64,000 nt of DNA from contig NC_049561.1 of NCBI RefSeq assembly GCF_013368755.1, positions 7,192,001 through 7,256,000 on the forward strand, written 5' to 3'. The notes under the pieces were generated by a model, which was not told where the DNA came from, did not search any database, and saw only the letters and a program-made list of their open reading frames with translations. The stretch's first letter is position 1, and each line of letters begins with the position of its first letter. The translations under genes were made by a program, and so were the position numbers. Positions 46,402 through 60,837 of the stretch are shown piece by piece. This DNA is from Talaromyces rugulosus. Lineage: Eukaryota > Ascomycota > Eurotiomycetes > Eurotiales > Trichocomaceae.

Positions 46402-49400
46402 TAGACTTCCGCATAACCCATTTTGGGTCGAAGGTCACGACCCAAAACCCAACCCGGTCTGGGTCTGGGTCGAAGCTTCATAACCCAGGCCCAACCCAGG
46501 CCCAGTCACTGGGGCCCCAGAAAACCCAGAAATAACCCATTTCGACCCAGTTCCGGCATAAATTATGGTATAATTATTTAAATTACACGCCGTCATTTTT
46601 CCCGTTTTGATGTTTACACTGAAATAGAACACTTTCTACCAGGAAATCAATGAAATCTTTAAGGAATTTCTTAAATATGAAAAGGGCATATCGAATTCAC
46701 TGTTGCTTATCTTTTACAATGCCTCGTTCTACATGGAAAGGCCGTATCTACGGTGTGGTGGGAAAATGCGCATCTATCGTCGTACCGATGTAGTTATATA
46801 TGTTAAACATATATTCACACATTATACATTTCTACATGAATCAAATAAATATTTCGGGGAATATTAGAATGTATTGAACTGTTTAAATGTTCTACTGTTG
46901 TCAGAATATCAAACCGTTCTATTGATAATTCCGACGCTTGTCAGAATACCTAGATATCTACATTTAAGTCGAAGGCTTCAACTTTGAAAGTAGGACGGGA
47001 TGAATTTTTTTGGCTAGGCTTGGGGAAACTGGGGTGGGAATTGGGGTTTGACTGGGGTTTGACTGGGCCTTGACTGGGTTCTCTGGGTTGTCTCTGGGCT
47101 ATTACTGGGTTATTACAGGGATAATGCATTAGGTCCACATAATATCAGTATACCAAACCAATGAATGAGAGGACAAGGATTCATTCCATCTGACATATCA
47201 ATTAACTTGACTTTCTCATTTTTCTCATTTTTCTAATTGTAGTGCTTTTCCATCTCAGTATGTTATTCATATTTTCCCTTTACCTCTCCCCTTCGTGATG
47301 CTTACATATCTTTTGTCATGTCTCAAAGCCAGCTTTCCGACTTCACATCGTCACTTTATAGTGGAGATATTGATGATCTTCCATCTCTCTCAACGCAACA
47401 AATCACTCCATCCGCAAGTCATCATACAATTGATTCTGGCTTCCACCGGCCAGATGACCTCCTCGTTCCTCCTTCTTTGATACGTGTTGGACCTGATCGC
47501 CGGAATAGGTTTGTTCTCTACGACAAGATGTCACACAACGAGTTTATCGACTGGTGGTTACAGACGGACTATGGGCGGAAAAGAAAGATCAACTGGGATT
47601 CACATCGCCACACGGTGATCTGGAATAGCTACAACCAGGTTGCTGAGGGTGTAGATGGCACACCAAAGGTCATGTGCAAACGCTGTGGAAAGATTCTTGA
47701 GCATCCTTATTCCCTGAGTCTGAACAGTTCCGGCAAAGCGCAGTATCACGGCACATCAACAATCCAGAAACATCTGAAGACAGCTGGGTGCCTACGGTCG
47801 GAGAAGGGAAAGAAGGCAGAGATTACAAAGTTTCTCCAAAAAGAGGTATGTTTTAGACTGTGAAACGATACTTAGATACTAATCTATGGTATGTCTTCCT
47901 AGGGCGAAATCTCAGCAGATATACCCTTTTTACAAGAGGACTGGGAAGACGATATCTTGCAATTCCTGACTCTCAATCGGCTACCATTCCACCTCATCGA
48001 GCATCCATCATTTAAGCGGATTATCTACAAAGCGCGTTCTGCTCTTGTCGCTCCAGTGATCCCGTCTGCCGATACAATCCGTCGCCGATTAGGGAGCTTG
48101 GTCAAAGACCGGCAGCAGCGGGTTCTTCGTACGCTACCTGCTGGTTCAAAGATATCTATTGCGCTTGACTGTTGGACATCTCCATTCTCGCAGGCATTTA
48201 TGGCGATCACTGGTTATTTTATCGACAGTGATTGGGTTTATCGTGAGGTGCTTCTTGGTTTTAAGCCACTTCACGGTACACATACGGGGTCTTACTTAAG
48301 TGGTGTTCTGATGGAAACCCTGGTAGAGAACAACATTGAAGATAGAGTGTTTGGGCTGACCACAGATAATGCATCAAACAATAAGGCATTAGCTGCGTCT
48401 CTCCAACAAGCTTTATCAGATGGTGTCATTATTACACGAATACCATGCCTTGCCCATGTTATCCAGCTCAGTCTTAATCAGCTTCTTGTTCGGATTAAGG
48501 CAGTTCCATCCAATGAATCCGCGGAGACAAAGTGGACAGAGAGTCAGTCCAGGCTGGTTCAAGAGAATGCGAAGCAATGTCAGATCTCTTCTACATTGAA
48601 CAAAGTACGTTATCTTGCAATTTATATAAATGCAAGCCCCCAGCGCCGAGAGACATTCTACAATCTTCAGACAACAAACGTCAAGATTGTTCCCATCCAA
48701 GATGTGAAAACACGATGGAATTCTACATTTCTTATGCTTCGCCGGGCCAAACGGCTACGTGCTATCTTCTCTTTATTTTGTGCAGAGTATGACTGTGAGG
48801 AGATGCTACTTAGCGAGCACGAGTGGCGCCAAATTGACTATCTTCTCTGTATCACTGAGCCGTTCTTCGATTATACAACCCAGTTATCAAAGACTCGAGA
48901 CGTCACTGCCCACTATGTGTTCAAGATTTACAACCGACTTTTTGATCATCTTGAGCGATCACAGACACAGCTACAACGGAAGCGTGTCCCATGGAAGAAA
49001 CAAATGCTGGACGCACTGGACGCTGGACGGACCAAGCTTGATGAGTACTACGCTCAAACCGATACTATTCGAGGGCATATCTATGCCGTCAGTACGATGC
49101 TTGCACCAGTGAATAAATTTAGATTCTTTCTCTCTAGCGATTGGGATCAGAAGTGGCGAGATATCTATCGCAACGCCTTTCAGCAAGCCCTCATCCCATA
49201 CCAAGCGCAAGTAAAAAGTCAAAGCCAGGATGCATACAGCTCTCACACTGCAGCTCAACCAAGCTCAAGGCTGGAGGAGATGCTTGATGGAAAGGATATA
49301 CAGCCACGAGCGATGACTGATGAAATTAGTCAATATCTTGATAGTGGTCAGTGATTATCCACTACCTATGTATTGCTAGTTCACTAATCTTAAACTAGAT

Positions 49401-50215
49401 ACTGTTTCTGTTGGGCCACTTATCTTTTGGAAAGAGCATCAATATCGCTTTCCAGCTATTGCCGCCCTTGCGCGAGATGCGCTCTCCTTCCCAGCCACTG
49501 GTGCAGGAGTGGAACGCCTCTTTAATACTGCTCGAGATGTTTGTCACTATCGTCGTGGGAGAATGAAGACCGAGACGATTGAGGAGTTGATGATGTTTCT
49601 TTGTACATCCAAATTCGATATAGAGGCACAGGAAGCAAAGCTTCTTGAAAAATTCTTCTCACAGGATGAGCTTGAGGCGGCGAAAGAAGAAAGGGAAGAG
49701 AAGCTTAACAAGGATGAGATCAATCCAATTAGTGATACAGAGGAGCAAGAGGATGAGCTAGAAAATGGACCAGAGAATGAAATGGAGGATATAGGACTAG
49801 ATACGACTTCCTTATCTGCTGCTGAACCAGATAGTCCAGGCTCACCGTCATTACCACCAACCTGTACACAGACACGGGTATCAGGGCGGAAACGTAAGAG
49901 CCGGGAAGATGATATATTTGAATATCATTAGTTAAATATGTAAATTCTAAATAAAGGCTTTTCTTTTACCTTTTTTCCTAATAAATCTGTAAAGTAAATA
50001 CTCAAAAATACAACTACAAAATGCATAAGTTATGCAATTAGAATTCTTGGTATATTTGTTATGTTTGTAACCCAATTTGGGGCCCCAGGCCCAGTACTGG
50101 GTTACCCAGTCCAACCCAGACCCATTACTGGGTCGACATGTTTGACCCAAAACCCAACCCAGTCTGGGTTGGGTCTGGGTTGGGTCTGGGTTTTACTGGG
50201 TCGTGCGGAAGACTA
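46402..50215 (+). mobile_element. Complete hAT transposon (3814 bp)
   Basis: The termini are TAGACTTCCGCA (46402-46413) and its near-perfect inverse TAGTCTTCCGCA (minus strand, 50215-50204). Subterminal CCCAG/CTGGG-rich repeats lie inside both ends. Flanks are identical 8-bp duplications, ATTATAAC at 46394-46401 and 50216-50223, the size expected for hAT elements. The paralogous empty site at 63710-63717 has ATTATAAC once. The transposase frame is intact and shows no RIP-like damage, unlike all its neighbours. Confidence 0.95.
47318..49931 (+). CDS. hAT-family transposase
   Basis: Exons 47318-47845, 47903-49346 and 49399-49931 join in frame to 834 residues. A BED-type finger (CKRCGKILEHP ... 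HLKTAGC) lies near residues 126-167. The RNase-H-like core starts at ISIALDCWTSPFSQAFMAITGYF (first catalytic Asp) and LTTDNASNN (second Asp), then CLAHVIQLSLNQLL and VKTRWNSTFLMLRRA. The C-terminal hAT dimerisation region FPAIAALARDALSFPATGAGVERLFNTAR carries the last catalytic residues. An acidic, Pro/Ser-rich tail ends in basic KRKSRE. All parts of a working cut-and-paste transposase are visible and no stop or frameshift is needed. It lies wholly within the TIR-bounded element. Confidence 0.93.
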
Positions 50216-53200
50216 ATTATAACCAGTACCCCGAACATATATAACAGATTATCTATATTACCATTCCCTATAAGCCCATTACACGCATTATGTTATTAGA
50301 TAATCTTTAATATTCTATATACCAATGTCATTATCTCAGGTGCCATTTAATAGTCAAGATAGTTACCTAGATCTAACAGTATTGTTGTATCCAATATACA
50401 TAGAAGAATTCCTAAATACATAGTTGACCCCGTAAGCGTGTAATCTATATCCCTAAACCTGATTATCTATAGCAGGTTATCTATAGCTAGCAATTTATAT
50501 ATTATAAACCTGGGTCCCAGTGATTTACTATTAATATTGACACTATCAACAACCCAGTTCCTATACAGTCCAGCAAGCAGTTTCTGTAGGATATGGCTAA
50601 GTAGGCTATAAAGCAGATAATTATATAGCATAAGCAGCAGATTAAAGAAGCTAAGAAGATATATATCTAGGCCTATAAGCCACACAAGATAAATCTATAG
50701 ATAAAATATATAAAATAGGCTATATATTTATTAGACAAGCACCGAAAGACATTGTGAGTATTGTTAAACCAGCCAGATCCTAAGAAAAAACCAGTATTAG
50801 CCAAGATTAGAAAGCAATTTGCCCAGATCATCATAATAATCCAACAGACCATATTAACACGATTAAATATATTCAGTCAGTACAAAATATATTAGAAATA
50901 GATAAATCAGATACCCAGCACCCTATTTCAAGCATAAATAGACCCTAGCACTATAATAAAGTATTAGAACATATAGCAGCACATAATTCAATATATTATA
51001 TAGAGCGTACAATAGCAGACTACCCAGTTTCAATTAATAACAGACTAGTAGATGGCTATAGAGCAGATGATTAAAACTATTATAAAGGAAGACAATAAGT
51101 CTATAACCAGTGAGGACCTAATTAAGAAGACGTAGGACCCAGCTAATTAACTATTAAGTCCCATAGATTAGGCTATATTGTGGTGGTATATCAGCATATT
51201 AGATTATTAATTAGATAGCTAAACTAAATATGAATACTATAGTAGTATCATCAATGAATTAGTTATCATAGGTATCAAGGAGCAGGATAGGTAAGAGAGT
51301 ATATTGACGTCTATTCTCTAATTATCCAGGATGATCAAGATCACATAGATATTGGTAGCCTAGTAGGCATAAGAAAAGATAGCCAAGACCAAGGATTGTT
51401 CGAATCTATTGCAGGCTATAGTAATATGGTTTATAACTACTATAGAGGCCATACCAATGAAGTAGATGTTAAATACCCAGATATATAGATTAAAGATCCG
51501 GTATAACACCACCACTAATAGATTAATGACGTGGTAGGACGACTAAATCATGTACCAGCATTACCAATTCACTATGGATCAGTTCTGGGAGACAGTACAC
51601 AGGTTGGTCAACTGGGCGTGGGAGCATTTGATGTAGGAGGTGTTATTGTTGATATTAAAGGAGGCCGAGTAATTACCTTTCATCGCATGGGACACTATGG
51701 AGGATAATGTGGCTGAGGACCAGCCCTGATAGTATTACGCCCAGGATCCCTATAATTAGTGGATGTTGGATGACCAGTGGTAATTATATCACTAGATTTG
51801 GAATACCCCCTAGTTACACTAGGAATGGATTCAGCTAGATAAATAATAGTAAGAGAGGCAGATATAGCGGTGAATACAGGCCATTAGATAGAGTAAAGAA
51901 CAGATATTGGTATTGAAGCATTAGATAGGTGGTGGCCCTAGGCAGGGACTTAAGGTGTTGAGTATCTAATATCAGAATATTAAATTTGGCGGTATCCGCA
52001 ATCAATTTATCAAAAAAGGGTTGATATCATTTATAGTATTATATTATAAGGGGTACAGTATCAGTGAACAGCCAAAGATCATTTATTAATATATGCCATG
52101 GCCAGTAGGCAAGTTATTTATATATTTCCAGTAGTTGGTTATGCCATTCTAGTAGTATATTGAGACCATGGTGTATAGGTATCCTGAGTGGAATGGATTT
52201 ATATGGCCACTGCAGAAGATAGATGACTAGATATAGATATTGGACTATATAAAATAGGCCATGCAGTAGAAGAGCAAAATAGATATAGAGAAGCAGTTGA
52301 ACATCAGCATATACCAGTAGATCATGATTGTGATTACATGGCAATATTTAGGGCCTATAGCCAGGTTTGAGGTTGACAATAACGAGGAAAAGGCTACTAA
52401 GAATAAAGATAGATATTAATAGATAGCAGAAGATACAGTAATTGATATATAGACCAGGCATAGCAATCATATTACTAAGAGGATATATACCCAGGAGATG
52501 CACTAAACAGCTAGGATGTTAACAACAATGTAGGAGCAGTTCCGGCAGGCTAATAAGCGATAATACCAGTTTTTAGGATTCTTATCGACGCGGGGAGCTG
52601 GGGGGAAGCGTAGACAATGGATTACTAAGCAGAACTAGGCATAGTAGATAGCTTATTAACAGGTAATACAGCAGGTAGCCATCCAGCCATTATTAACCCG
52701 TATTAAAGAACCCATAGTATAGTTTTGGAGTATGTAGATAGTCGCTATTAAGGCTATCATAAGTGGTGCACTGTGGATGTTGGCAGTGATGAGCACTGGC
52801 GGGGACAAGAGTATAATATTCATGGTACTGATAGTATAGAAGCAGGCTAGTATATTGATTATGGTGGTACCTATAGTGTTATTGTGGCAGGATATGCAGT
52901 AGAAGTGTGAGTAGGCTGGGATATTATATATGTTATAGAATTCTTATTAACTACTTAAGACTGTATATATTATATTGATGATGTCCAAGTCAGCTATCAG
53001 TAAAGGGTTTTGATCATATTTAGATTAATTACAGGACTAGAACTGATTAAACTAGATTATAATCAATAAGTGTTATATAATATTAGATAACTGGGCAGAT
53101 TTTCAACTTAAGATATAGAAGTTGTTCTGGTTAATGACTATAGATATCTCTGTGGTCATATTGACAGCGATGTTGCTGGTGGTTGACAAGACCTGATTGT

Positions 53201-54540
53201 TATAGATATTATAGTTAATATCTATAATAGTGTAATAATACTATAGCCTATATATGATATAGACAAATATTATATACTGTGTAGAGCTAATAAAGTTAGA
53301 TAAAACAGCATAAATAGCATTTATTCAACAGTAAAAGGCCTAATAATATCTTTAAAGAGAGAAGGTAATCATTTACTATAAGTTGATAGGGAATATTAAT
53401 ATATTAGCAGCAATATTAAGGATATTAATATACTATAGACAAATAACTAAGGCGGCCAAGCAATGGACATTATAGATATTCAGCGAGATAGCTAGTGAGA
53501 TTATAATCATAGCAATGAACATATTAAGGATAGATATTAACATTCTAGTTATATAGTGCATAATCTATATCAATATACTAAGCATGTTACAGGATTATAG
53601 CTAAAAAAATAGGTATACTAGATGAGATAGATAGGATAGTGAAATAGTGATTATTACACTATAGACAGCCTAGGGACATGGATAAGGATAGTAGGAGTGT
53701 AGACAGTAGAAGGGCAAAGAAATAATATAGTAATATTTCTAAGAATCAGGATGCTGACAGATAATATTAGATAGGTATTTAGATTTATATAACCGGCATA
53801 AGGGGTATATAGCTAGTAAAATAGTGTATGATTAATGCCAGGCACCAGAATAGCTATCTATATCTGAACTAAGATCAAAGCCAGTACCAATAATATAGGT
53901 GGTTTAGAAACAATTGAAGCAGCGAATGGCTTAATAAAGACAGTCTATACATATGTAGACAGCGATTAAGGTTAATACATTAAAACAATAGTTAACAGTA
54001 TAGATGTAGTAATATCCCATATATTCTATAGCTATAGCGGATCCCCAGATATTCATACATTAGATTGAGTATTGCCGGCAGGTTAATATAGATAAAGTAT
54101 AATAGAAGATTGTAATAATAACCTAAGTGATATATAATAAACAGAAATATATCCTATATTTGTGTTATTTTCTATACAGTGTCTTCTAAACAGTATGCTA
54201 GTAGTTCAAGAGTAACAGACAAAGTGGATAGCGTGTGATAAATAAACATAATTACCAGTTTCCTGACATTATCATCCCTGTAATATTTAGTGTTATTAAA
54301 TATAGGCTTGATACATATATTAATCCAGTATTAACATGGATGCGTAATAATAATATTAACATCACCCATACAGACCAGATTAATACATAGTTAGGGCAGA
54401 AGGTTCGATAGAGTAAAATAGAATACACGCGCATAATCCAGGTATTTTATTAGTTTAATAAGAGTATTATTCAGTAATTATATATATTTAGAGATATCAA
54501 TATAAACCAGTCTGAGGAATATATATTTTAAATATCAAAT
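50216..54540 (+). pseudogene. RecQ-type helicase (telomere-linked-helicase-like) relic, RIP-degraded
   Basis: Reading TAG/TAA as former Gln gives a long protein. A coiled coil lies near 50545-50750. MDQFWETVHRLVNWAWEH is at 51570, and GLISFIVLYYKGYSISEQPKI-like and VMPFqqYIETMVYRYPEWNGFIW pieces at 52020-52200. The helicase core follows: MLAVMSTGGDKSIIFMVLIV (degraded Walker A, about 52779-52840), IMVVPIVLLWQDMQ, MSKSAISKGF (52985), IIINKCYIIL where DECH is expected (near 53060), and ISVVILTAMLL (near 53150). This matches RecQ-like helicases carried by fungal subtelomeric and dispersed repeats. Dozens of stops make it dead. Confidence 0.72.
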
Positions 54541-55197
54541 CTAGAAAGTGATATATATATATATAGATCGATATAGATAATATATATATAACAGAATACC
54601 AAAAGAAACTGAGAAAAAGAAATGGTAAGACCAGAAAAAAAGGAAAGGAGAGTGTTATAAAAAAAGATATTGTTATCTAAAGCCAGGATTTAGGTTACTC
54701 ATGATAGTGCACAGGGCCTAATTGAGGCATTATCAGGGAGACGGCAGAGTGTCATGACGAGTTCAGAGAAGCAGAGGAGAAGATAAAAAAGAAAAAAAGA
54801 GAATGATATATCAGTTGGGGTTAGAGAAAAAGGCCCATAATAGCCAAGATTAGGATTACCAATAATGGTACAAAGGGCACAATCCAGTTATCATCCCTAT
54901 AAGAAATAATTATATATAATAAAAAAAAAAAAAATAGAAATAAAAGAATAGGAATAGTATAAATAAGAAAAAAAATATAAAAAGTAGAAAAGACCAGAAA
55001 AATAGAAAAAATTAAAAAGATTAAAAGAGTAGAAAAGGTTAGACAAGTAAGAAAAAGAAAGAAAAAGATCAGGGTTAAGATTATTAATAATAGTGCCAGA
55101 AGCATAATCCGGCAGTGATCCCAGCAAAAGACAGTTATATATAATAAAGAAAAAAGATAGAAGTAAAACAACAAAGAAAGTAGATAAAGCAAAAAAG
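54541..55197. repeat. Purine-rich low-complexity tract with degenerate minisatellite
   Basis: AAAAGAAAG-type sequence is punctuated by recurrent blocks resembling CAGGATTAGGATTACTAATAATAGT (near 54690, 54845, 55070). The tract resumes after the gypsy element at 62368, so it was one array before that insertion. The last five bases (AAAAG) are the gypsy target-site duplicate. Confidence 0.75.
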
Positions 55198-55408
55198 TGT
55201 GAGGATATTATATAGAGAGCAGGCAAGAGTTGGATTCGATAGTAAAGCTATGGTTCGCTAGATAGTCAAACTGATTGCTGATCTTCAGTAACCCCTGTGC
55301 AAAGGTCAGTATATATATACCACTTCATTAGTGGCTTAGCAACCCTCTATGAGGCTAGTATAGTGAAGTGTGGCATCTAGTGCGTCCTGAAGGTCTTACA
55401 GCCTTATA
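55198..55408 (-). repeat. 3' LTR of the gypsy element
   Basis: Aligns end to end with the LTR at 62152; the right edge (GCCTTATA) has decayed from GCCTCACA by transitions. Confidence 0.93.
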
Positions 55409-57249
55409 TTATCCCCCCTTTTTTTAGAAGCTGTGTTGGTGTTCTTTGTGTAGGTTCTTGTAGAAGGTGTAAATAAGCTTAGGCGCTGTTGTTATAGGGA
55501 CTAGCGTGTGTGGTGTGTAGACCTACCCACATGTGTTGTTGATATATCATTTATGGGTTAGGCTGTCATTTATTTCTTTTTCCTTATTACTAAATAGTCT
55601 ATTATGCTGCTGCCAATCCTGTGCTTGTTCCTCCTGCTCTCTCGTTCATTTGTGCTGTCTGAATGTAAGTAATATGTTCTCTGCTGGTTATCTTATATTG
55701 ATTGTGATACCTATTCAAATATTTACTTGGTTTGTTATTTACTAATAGTTTGCAGAATAGCTTTAAAAAAGAAGACCTTTTACTGTCTTTTAGCTATTTT
55801 ATTAATTACCTTGTCCTTTAGCGGGGATATCTCTGCATTAGGCCGTATCTGGCTAATATATACTGCTGGTGGTATGGCCACTAATATACTGTGGTCTATA
55901 GTGTAGAAGAAATTATTAAAGAAGTTATTTTTAAAAAAAGATAAATCTGCTGCTGCTCCTCTCTCTATGAAGAAACATATACGCTCCTCCTTCTCTGCTA
56001 ATATTAATAGAGACGACATTGAGGACGAAGATAATGATAATAATAAAGATAATAAAGCCAATGCTGTGCTGTTCAGCACGCTGACTTTTTCATCCTATTA
56101 TAGACCTCGTGCGCGTTTCCTAGAAACATATTTCCTGTTTTACCAGTAATGCCTACAGTCGTTAGGCCACAACCCTAACCTGGAGTGCCCTAGCCCCAGC
56201 AACAAACCCTGCCCCCAGTATAAGGGATTAAAAAAGTCTACAGCTAAATACTACCTAGTAAGTTCCCCTTTCACCTATATATTTCCACAGATATTAACAT
56301 TCACTAGATTCCCACAGAGCAGCTTAACCAAGCTGCCATAACCATAGAACTAATGGCAACCCATGCTGCTAATTAAGAGGATGCTGTCAAGGCATTAGAC
56401 ATAGCAATGCATCATCAGTCTGATCCTCATTCAGCTAAGCCCTCAACCAATATAGATAGTTCTACTCCTACTGCAGCAATGCAGAGTGATTCGCCCGCTG
56501 TTATGATAGCAGATCCCCCAACTACTGCCTAGTAGTCCATGAGCCGATACCCTGCCCCCTTCAGCGGCCCTATATTAGGTGTTACTACCCTATATAGGCC
56601 GACTATATCGCCCTACATGCAGCGTGGGTTACCTGCCCTTGGTTATAGGGAACCCTTTGATGGTTATAGCGCCGGGTTCAATTCTGAACTCGCGCGCCTG
56701 CTGGCTGGGGTGTATGAGGTAACTTGCATCCTTGGTAACTACCTTTACTATCAGGGGTATGTCTGAAAAATTCCTTCTTATATAGCGATGCCGCGGTCTT
56801 TAGGCCTGAATTGAAATGTGTTTGTTTGTCCTTTGGGGCTTTTTATGAATATCCTAGTGTTCTGATGCGGTGCCCTGTGGGGCTTATGTTTAGATATCTC
56901 TAGGTAGTTTGGGTTTGTTTTGTTCTTTATCTTTTTTGTGCAGCATGCGCGGCTTTTAGGCCCTTAATGGAAAGTCTTTTTTGTTCCTCTTCCCTTTAGT
57001 TCGCTGGTGTAGTTCCAATATAGTTTGCCCTTCGGCTTTCTTTTGCAGATAGATATCAAAGGCTTTGGTTTTTCTGACAGTTTCTTCTGGTTCCCAGGTG
57101 GCTTCCTCAATCGGCCACCCTTTCTATTGGACTATATATTCTGTTCCCCTGCCTTTCTTCTGGTCCTGAACTATTCTTTGAATAGTATACTTAGGTTTGC
57201 TATCTACTAGTACCGGTCCTGGAGAAGTATGGTTCCCAGCGTTGGTGTA

Positions 57250-60200
57250 GTGCGGCTCCAGTAGAGAGATATGGAAAACTAGATGAATTCCTCTATATCT
57301 TAGAGTAAGGTTAAATTTGTATGTGTTTGACCCCTATATATCTACTATTTAGAATAGGTCTAGATATCTATTGGCTAGTTTTTCATTATATTGGAGCGAA
57401 GCTATATTCTTTGTCTGAAGTATGACTTATTCTTTGATTTTGAATTCTTGATGAATCTTTTCCTAGTTATAGTATTTTGCTTGTGCTTCTTTAGCTTCTT
57501 TTAAATATTCCTAAATATTTACCTATTTGGTACAGAGCTCTTCTATCTGATTTATGGCACGTGGCTCCTAATTCTTTGGACTTGAGGGAGCGTCCTTAGG
57601 AATATCTATTCTTAGGTCTCCCTAGAATCCTATGAGGGTTTCTATTGGAGATTGCCCTATGATATTATGCCAACTGTTGTTGTACACATTCTACACCAGT
57701 GGGATCCACTGTAGCCAGTCCATCTACTCATAGTTCGCGTAGCATCAGAGGAAATATTCCACCATCTGGTTCTGACACTCCGTCTGTCCATCCGTTTATA
57801 GATAGACTGTCATCAACAGTTTCCAGATTATCTTCAGATAAAAACATATAGTTTGCCAGAATTCACTGGTAAACAGCTTATCCCAATCTGAGACGATATA
57901 CTGCAGAAAGATAATCCACTGCACTAGATTCTCTAGAAGTAGCTTCGCTAGTCCTTCAGCTAATAACGCTTTCTATGTCGGCAAGTAGATAGTGTATTTT
58001 GAGAATAGGTCAACAATGATTAGTATAGTGTTAACCGTCGCTTCCTGCTATTCTATAGATAGCAATCCTGTTATAAAGTCTATAGTTACTATTTTAAACA
58101 GTTCCAATAAAACTGGCAATAGCTTAAGTAGCTTATACTGCCGGTGCCTATATACCTTAACCCATTGACAGATAGAACAGATTTAGATATAATAGTCTAC
58201 ATTAGCTTCTAATACCAGCTAATAGTATTTCTAATAAATAGCCGCTATAGTACAGGCTTTTCTGAAATAACCTCTCTGTGTATTGTCATAGTTATTCTTT
58301 ATGATTTCTAACTGTAAGGCCTTATCAGGTGGCATATATGCAGCCCCCTTATATTAGAGAAGATTACGCTCCCCAATACTCCATACTGAACCCTCAGCCT
58401 GTCCCACACGGAGTTCTTTCAACTTCTTTTATACAAAGGCGTCCCTTTATTAACATTTTCGAAGGAGACTCTCTATGTTGGGTTTTATTTCTGAATAGAC
58501 TATTTTAGTCCTTATAACTTCAATCGCTAGGGACCATAGCATTAGAAGTTCTAGACCTCCTATATTACCAGCAGTGGTGTTTTTATCTATAGGGGTATTT
58601 TTTTTTTTAAGCCTGCGGATATTTTCTTTGTTGATAGTAAAAGATATTCTTTAAGCTTTTTGTACTTGTGCCAGTATATTTATAGATAATTCTTAGTTAT
58701 ATAGAGAGATTAGATTTTATTCTTGTTTTCTAAAGTAATCTCTTTACAGTTTTTCCTACAGGGTTAAGAGTATTATTGTGTCTTTTTTAACACTGTCTAT
58801 ATAGTCTGGACAACAACTTAGTGTATTTATAGGGTTCTTTAAACCTAGACAATATTCTATATTAAAATCAAATGTTGATAGATATTCTGTCTATTAGACC
58901 TGACACCTGCTGAGTTCCTTAATAGTAGTAAAGTACTGTAGATTACTGTGATTTGTTAGGACCCTAATTATATATTAGCTATCTTCTAAATATTGCCATC
59001 AATGCTTGAAAGCTTCTACTACCACTAGAAGTTCTGAATTATACACTTCATAGCGCACCTCTAGTCCCTTGAGCTTCCAGGACCAGAAGGCTATTGGATA
59101 CTATTAGGAATCTTTAAATAGCTGAATGATTACTGCTCTTAGGGCTTTGCCCAAAGCATCTGTTTCTATGTGAATTAGGAGCGCTGGGTTATAATATCTT
59201 AGTATAGATTTATACTGGAATACTTGCTTCAAGCTTAAGAAGGATTCTCTAGCTTCCAAGGTTATATTAAATCCTTGGATGGCACTGCCTTTTTAGCTAT
59301 TATACTTTGTTCTCTCCATAGAACCTTTAATCACCTTGAATAGCAGCGCTGATATATACAAAAACTGATATATAAAATTATAGTAGAAATTTATAAACCT
59401 TAAAAACAACTGGACCTCTTTAACTGTCTATAGTTCAGGCCATTCTACAATGATATAAATCTAATCTAGATCCATCATTATTCCTTATAGGCTTATAATA
59501 AACCTAAGATATTCTATAGTATTTATTTTAAAGCTACACTTGCTTTGCTTATAATATAAGCTATAGCTTCTTAATCGGCTCATAACTTCCTATATCTAGA
59601 CTTCATATACCTGTAGGTCGGCTGAATATATGACTATATTATCTAGATATACTACTACACAGATGTCTAATAGGTTCAACATTGTCTTATTAATATATGC
59701 CTAGAATATGGTCAATGTATTTACAAGGCTGAATAGTATCACCTAGTATTCAAAGTAGCCATAATAGATTTAGAAAATGGTCTTCCACTTATCCCCCATT
59801 CAGATTCTAATACAATGGTATACATCTTTTAGATCCAGCTTAGTAAAATACTTCGCGCCAGTAAAGTGGTCCAATGTCTCTTAGACTAGGGGAATTAAGT
59901 AATGATTCTTTACCATAATTATATTAAGTCCCTAATAGTCTACATATAGTCGGAGCTTATCATCTTTTTTTGGTATAAAAAGGATAGAGGCTCTTATTAA
60001 GCTTTTAAATAGTTTAATCTAACTTTTTTCCTGTACTTTACTTAGATAGTTCTTTAGGACCTTATATTCAGTTTCTATAAGCCCATATATAGGTTTATAA
60101 AGGAGAGCTGTTCTTAGTTTTAAGTCTATAGTATGGTCATGCTCTATATATTTAGGCAGTATACTGGTAGCTCTCTCTAAGAATACATCTGCATAGTTGA

Positions 60201-60837
60201 ATAGATAATTTGGCAATCAAAGCTCATCTGTTCCAGATATCTCTGTGTTTGATGATGCTTTCTAAATGTGTGTCCCATTATCCCTTTATGGGATATGAGT
60301 GGTATATAAGTGTAAGCCTAATTCTGATATGTTTTGGAGGTCTATCCAGTATGCCGCGCATTTAGTTATTAGGCTTTTATATGCTTTATGGGGAGATATA
60401 GTCTCTATTTCTTTGGTCAATGTATGGTCCCGGTATCTAAACCGCCCTACGATCTAATCTATGTTGGGATTTGTCTTTTTTAACCAGGGTATACTGAGGA
60501 TTATGTTATATCTATTGATATCTACTGTATAAAGAAGGTGTCTGTTTATTTAGGTCAGTCTCTTGGAGTCTATAACTCTTATATCTATGTGGCGTTGTCT
60601 ATATGTTTGGACAACTCGCCTATTAATGGCTTTTACTAGCCTGGGGGCTTTTCTAGTAGTTCTGGTGAACTTCTTAGTAAGTTCCCGGCTTATGAAGTTG
60701 CCCTGGGCACTACTATCAATAAGGGTCTGTATCTTTGTGGTTTCCAGTAGTTTAAGGAGTTCTGTTTTTATTATTAATAGTTGCTCTTTCTCTATATCCC
60801 TCTTATGGGCTATCTCTAGCGCGGCTGCTACATGCAA
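57250..60837 (-). pseudogene. Gypsy Pol: protease, RT, RNase H, integrase (degenerate)
   Basis: On the minus strand, the protease region reads IQTLIDSSAQGNFIS (about 60740), where gypsy proteases have DSG. RT shows ILFIPKKDDKLRLYVDY (near 59980), YFTKLDLKDVYHCIRI (near 59860) and VVVYLDNIVIYS (near 59650), with YLDN in place of YLDD. RNase H follows with IETDALGKALRAVIIQ (near 59170) and FWSWKLKGLEVRYEVYNSEL. Integrase shows FITGLLS, IIVDLFSKY-like sequence, SDWDKLFTSEFWQTICFYLK (near 57880) and TDGQTECQNQMVEYFL (near 57790). Each block matches gypsy Pol in order, but TAG/TAA/TGA codons interrupt many of them, and the catalytic changes agree with RIP-type transitions. Confidence 0.85.

Noticed and set aside
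54821..55226. Hydrophobic ORFs on the minus strand
   Set aside because: Same artefact: antisense of A/G-rich minisatellite DNA, running into the LTR.
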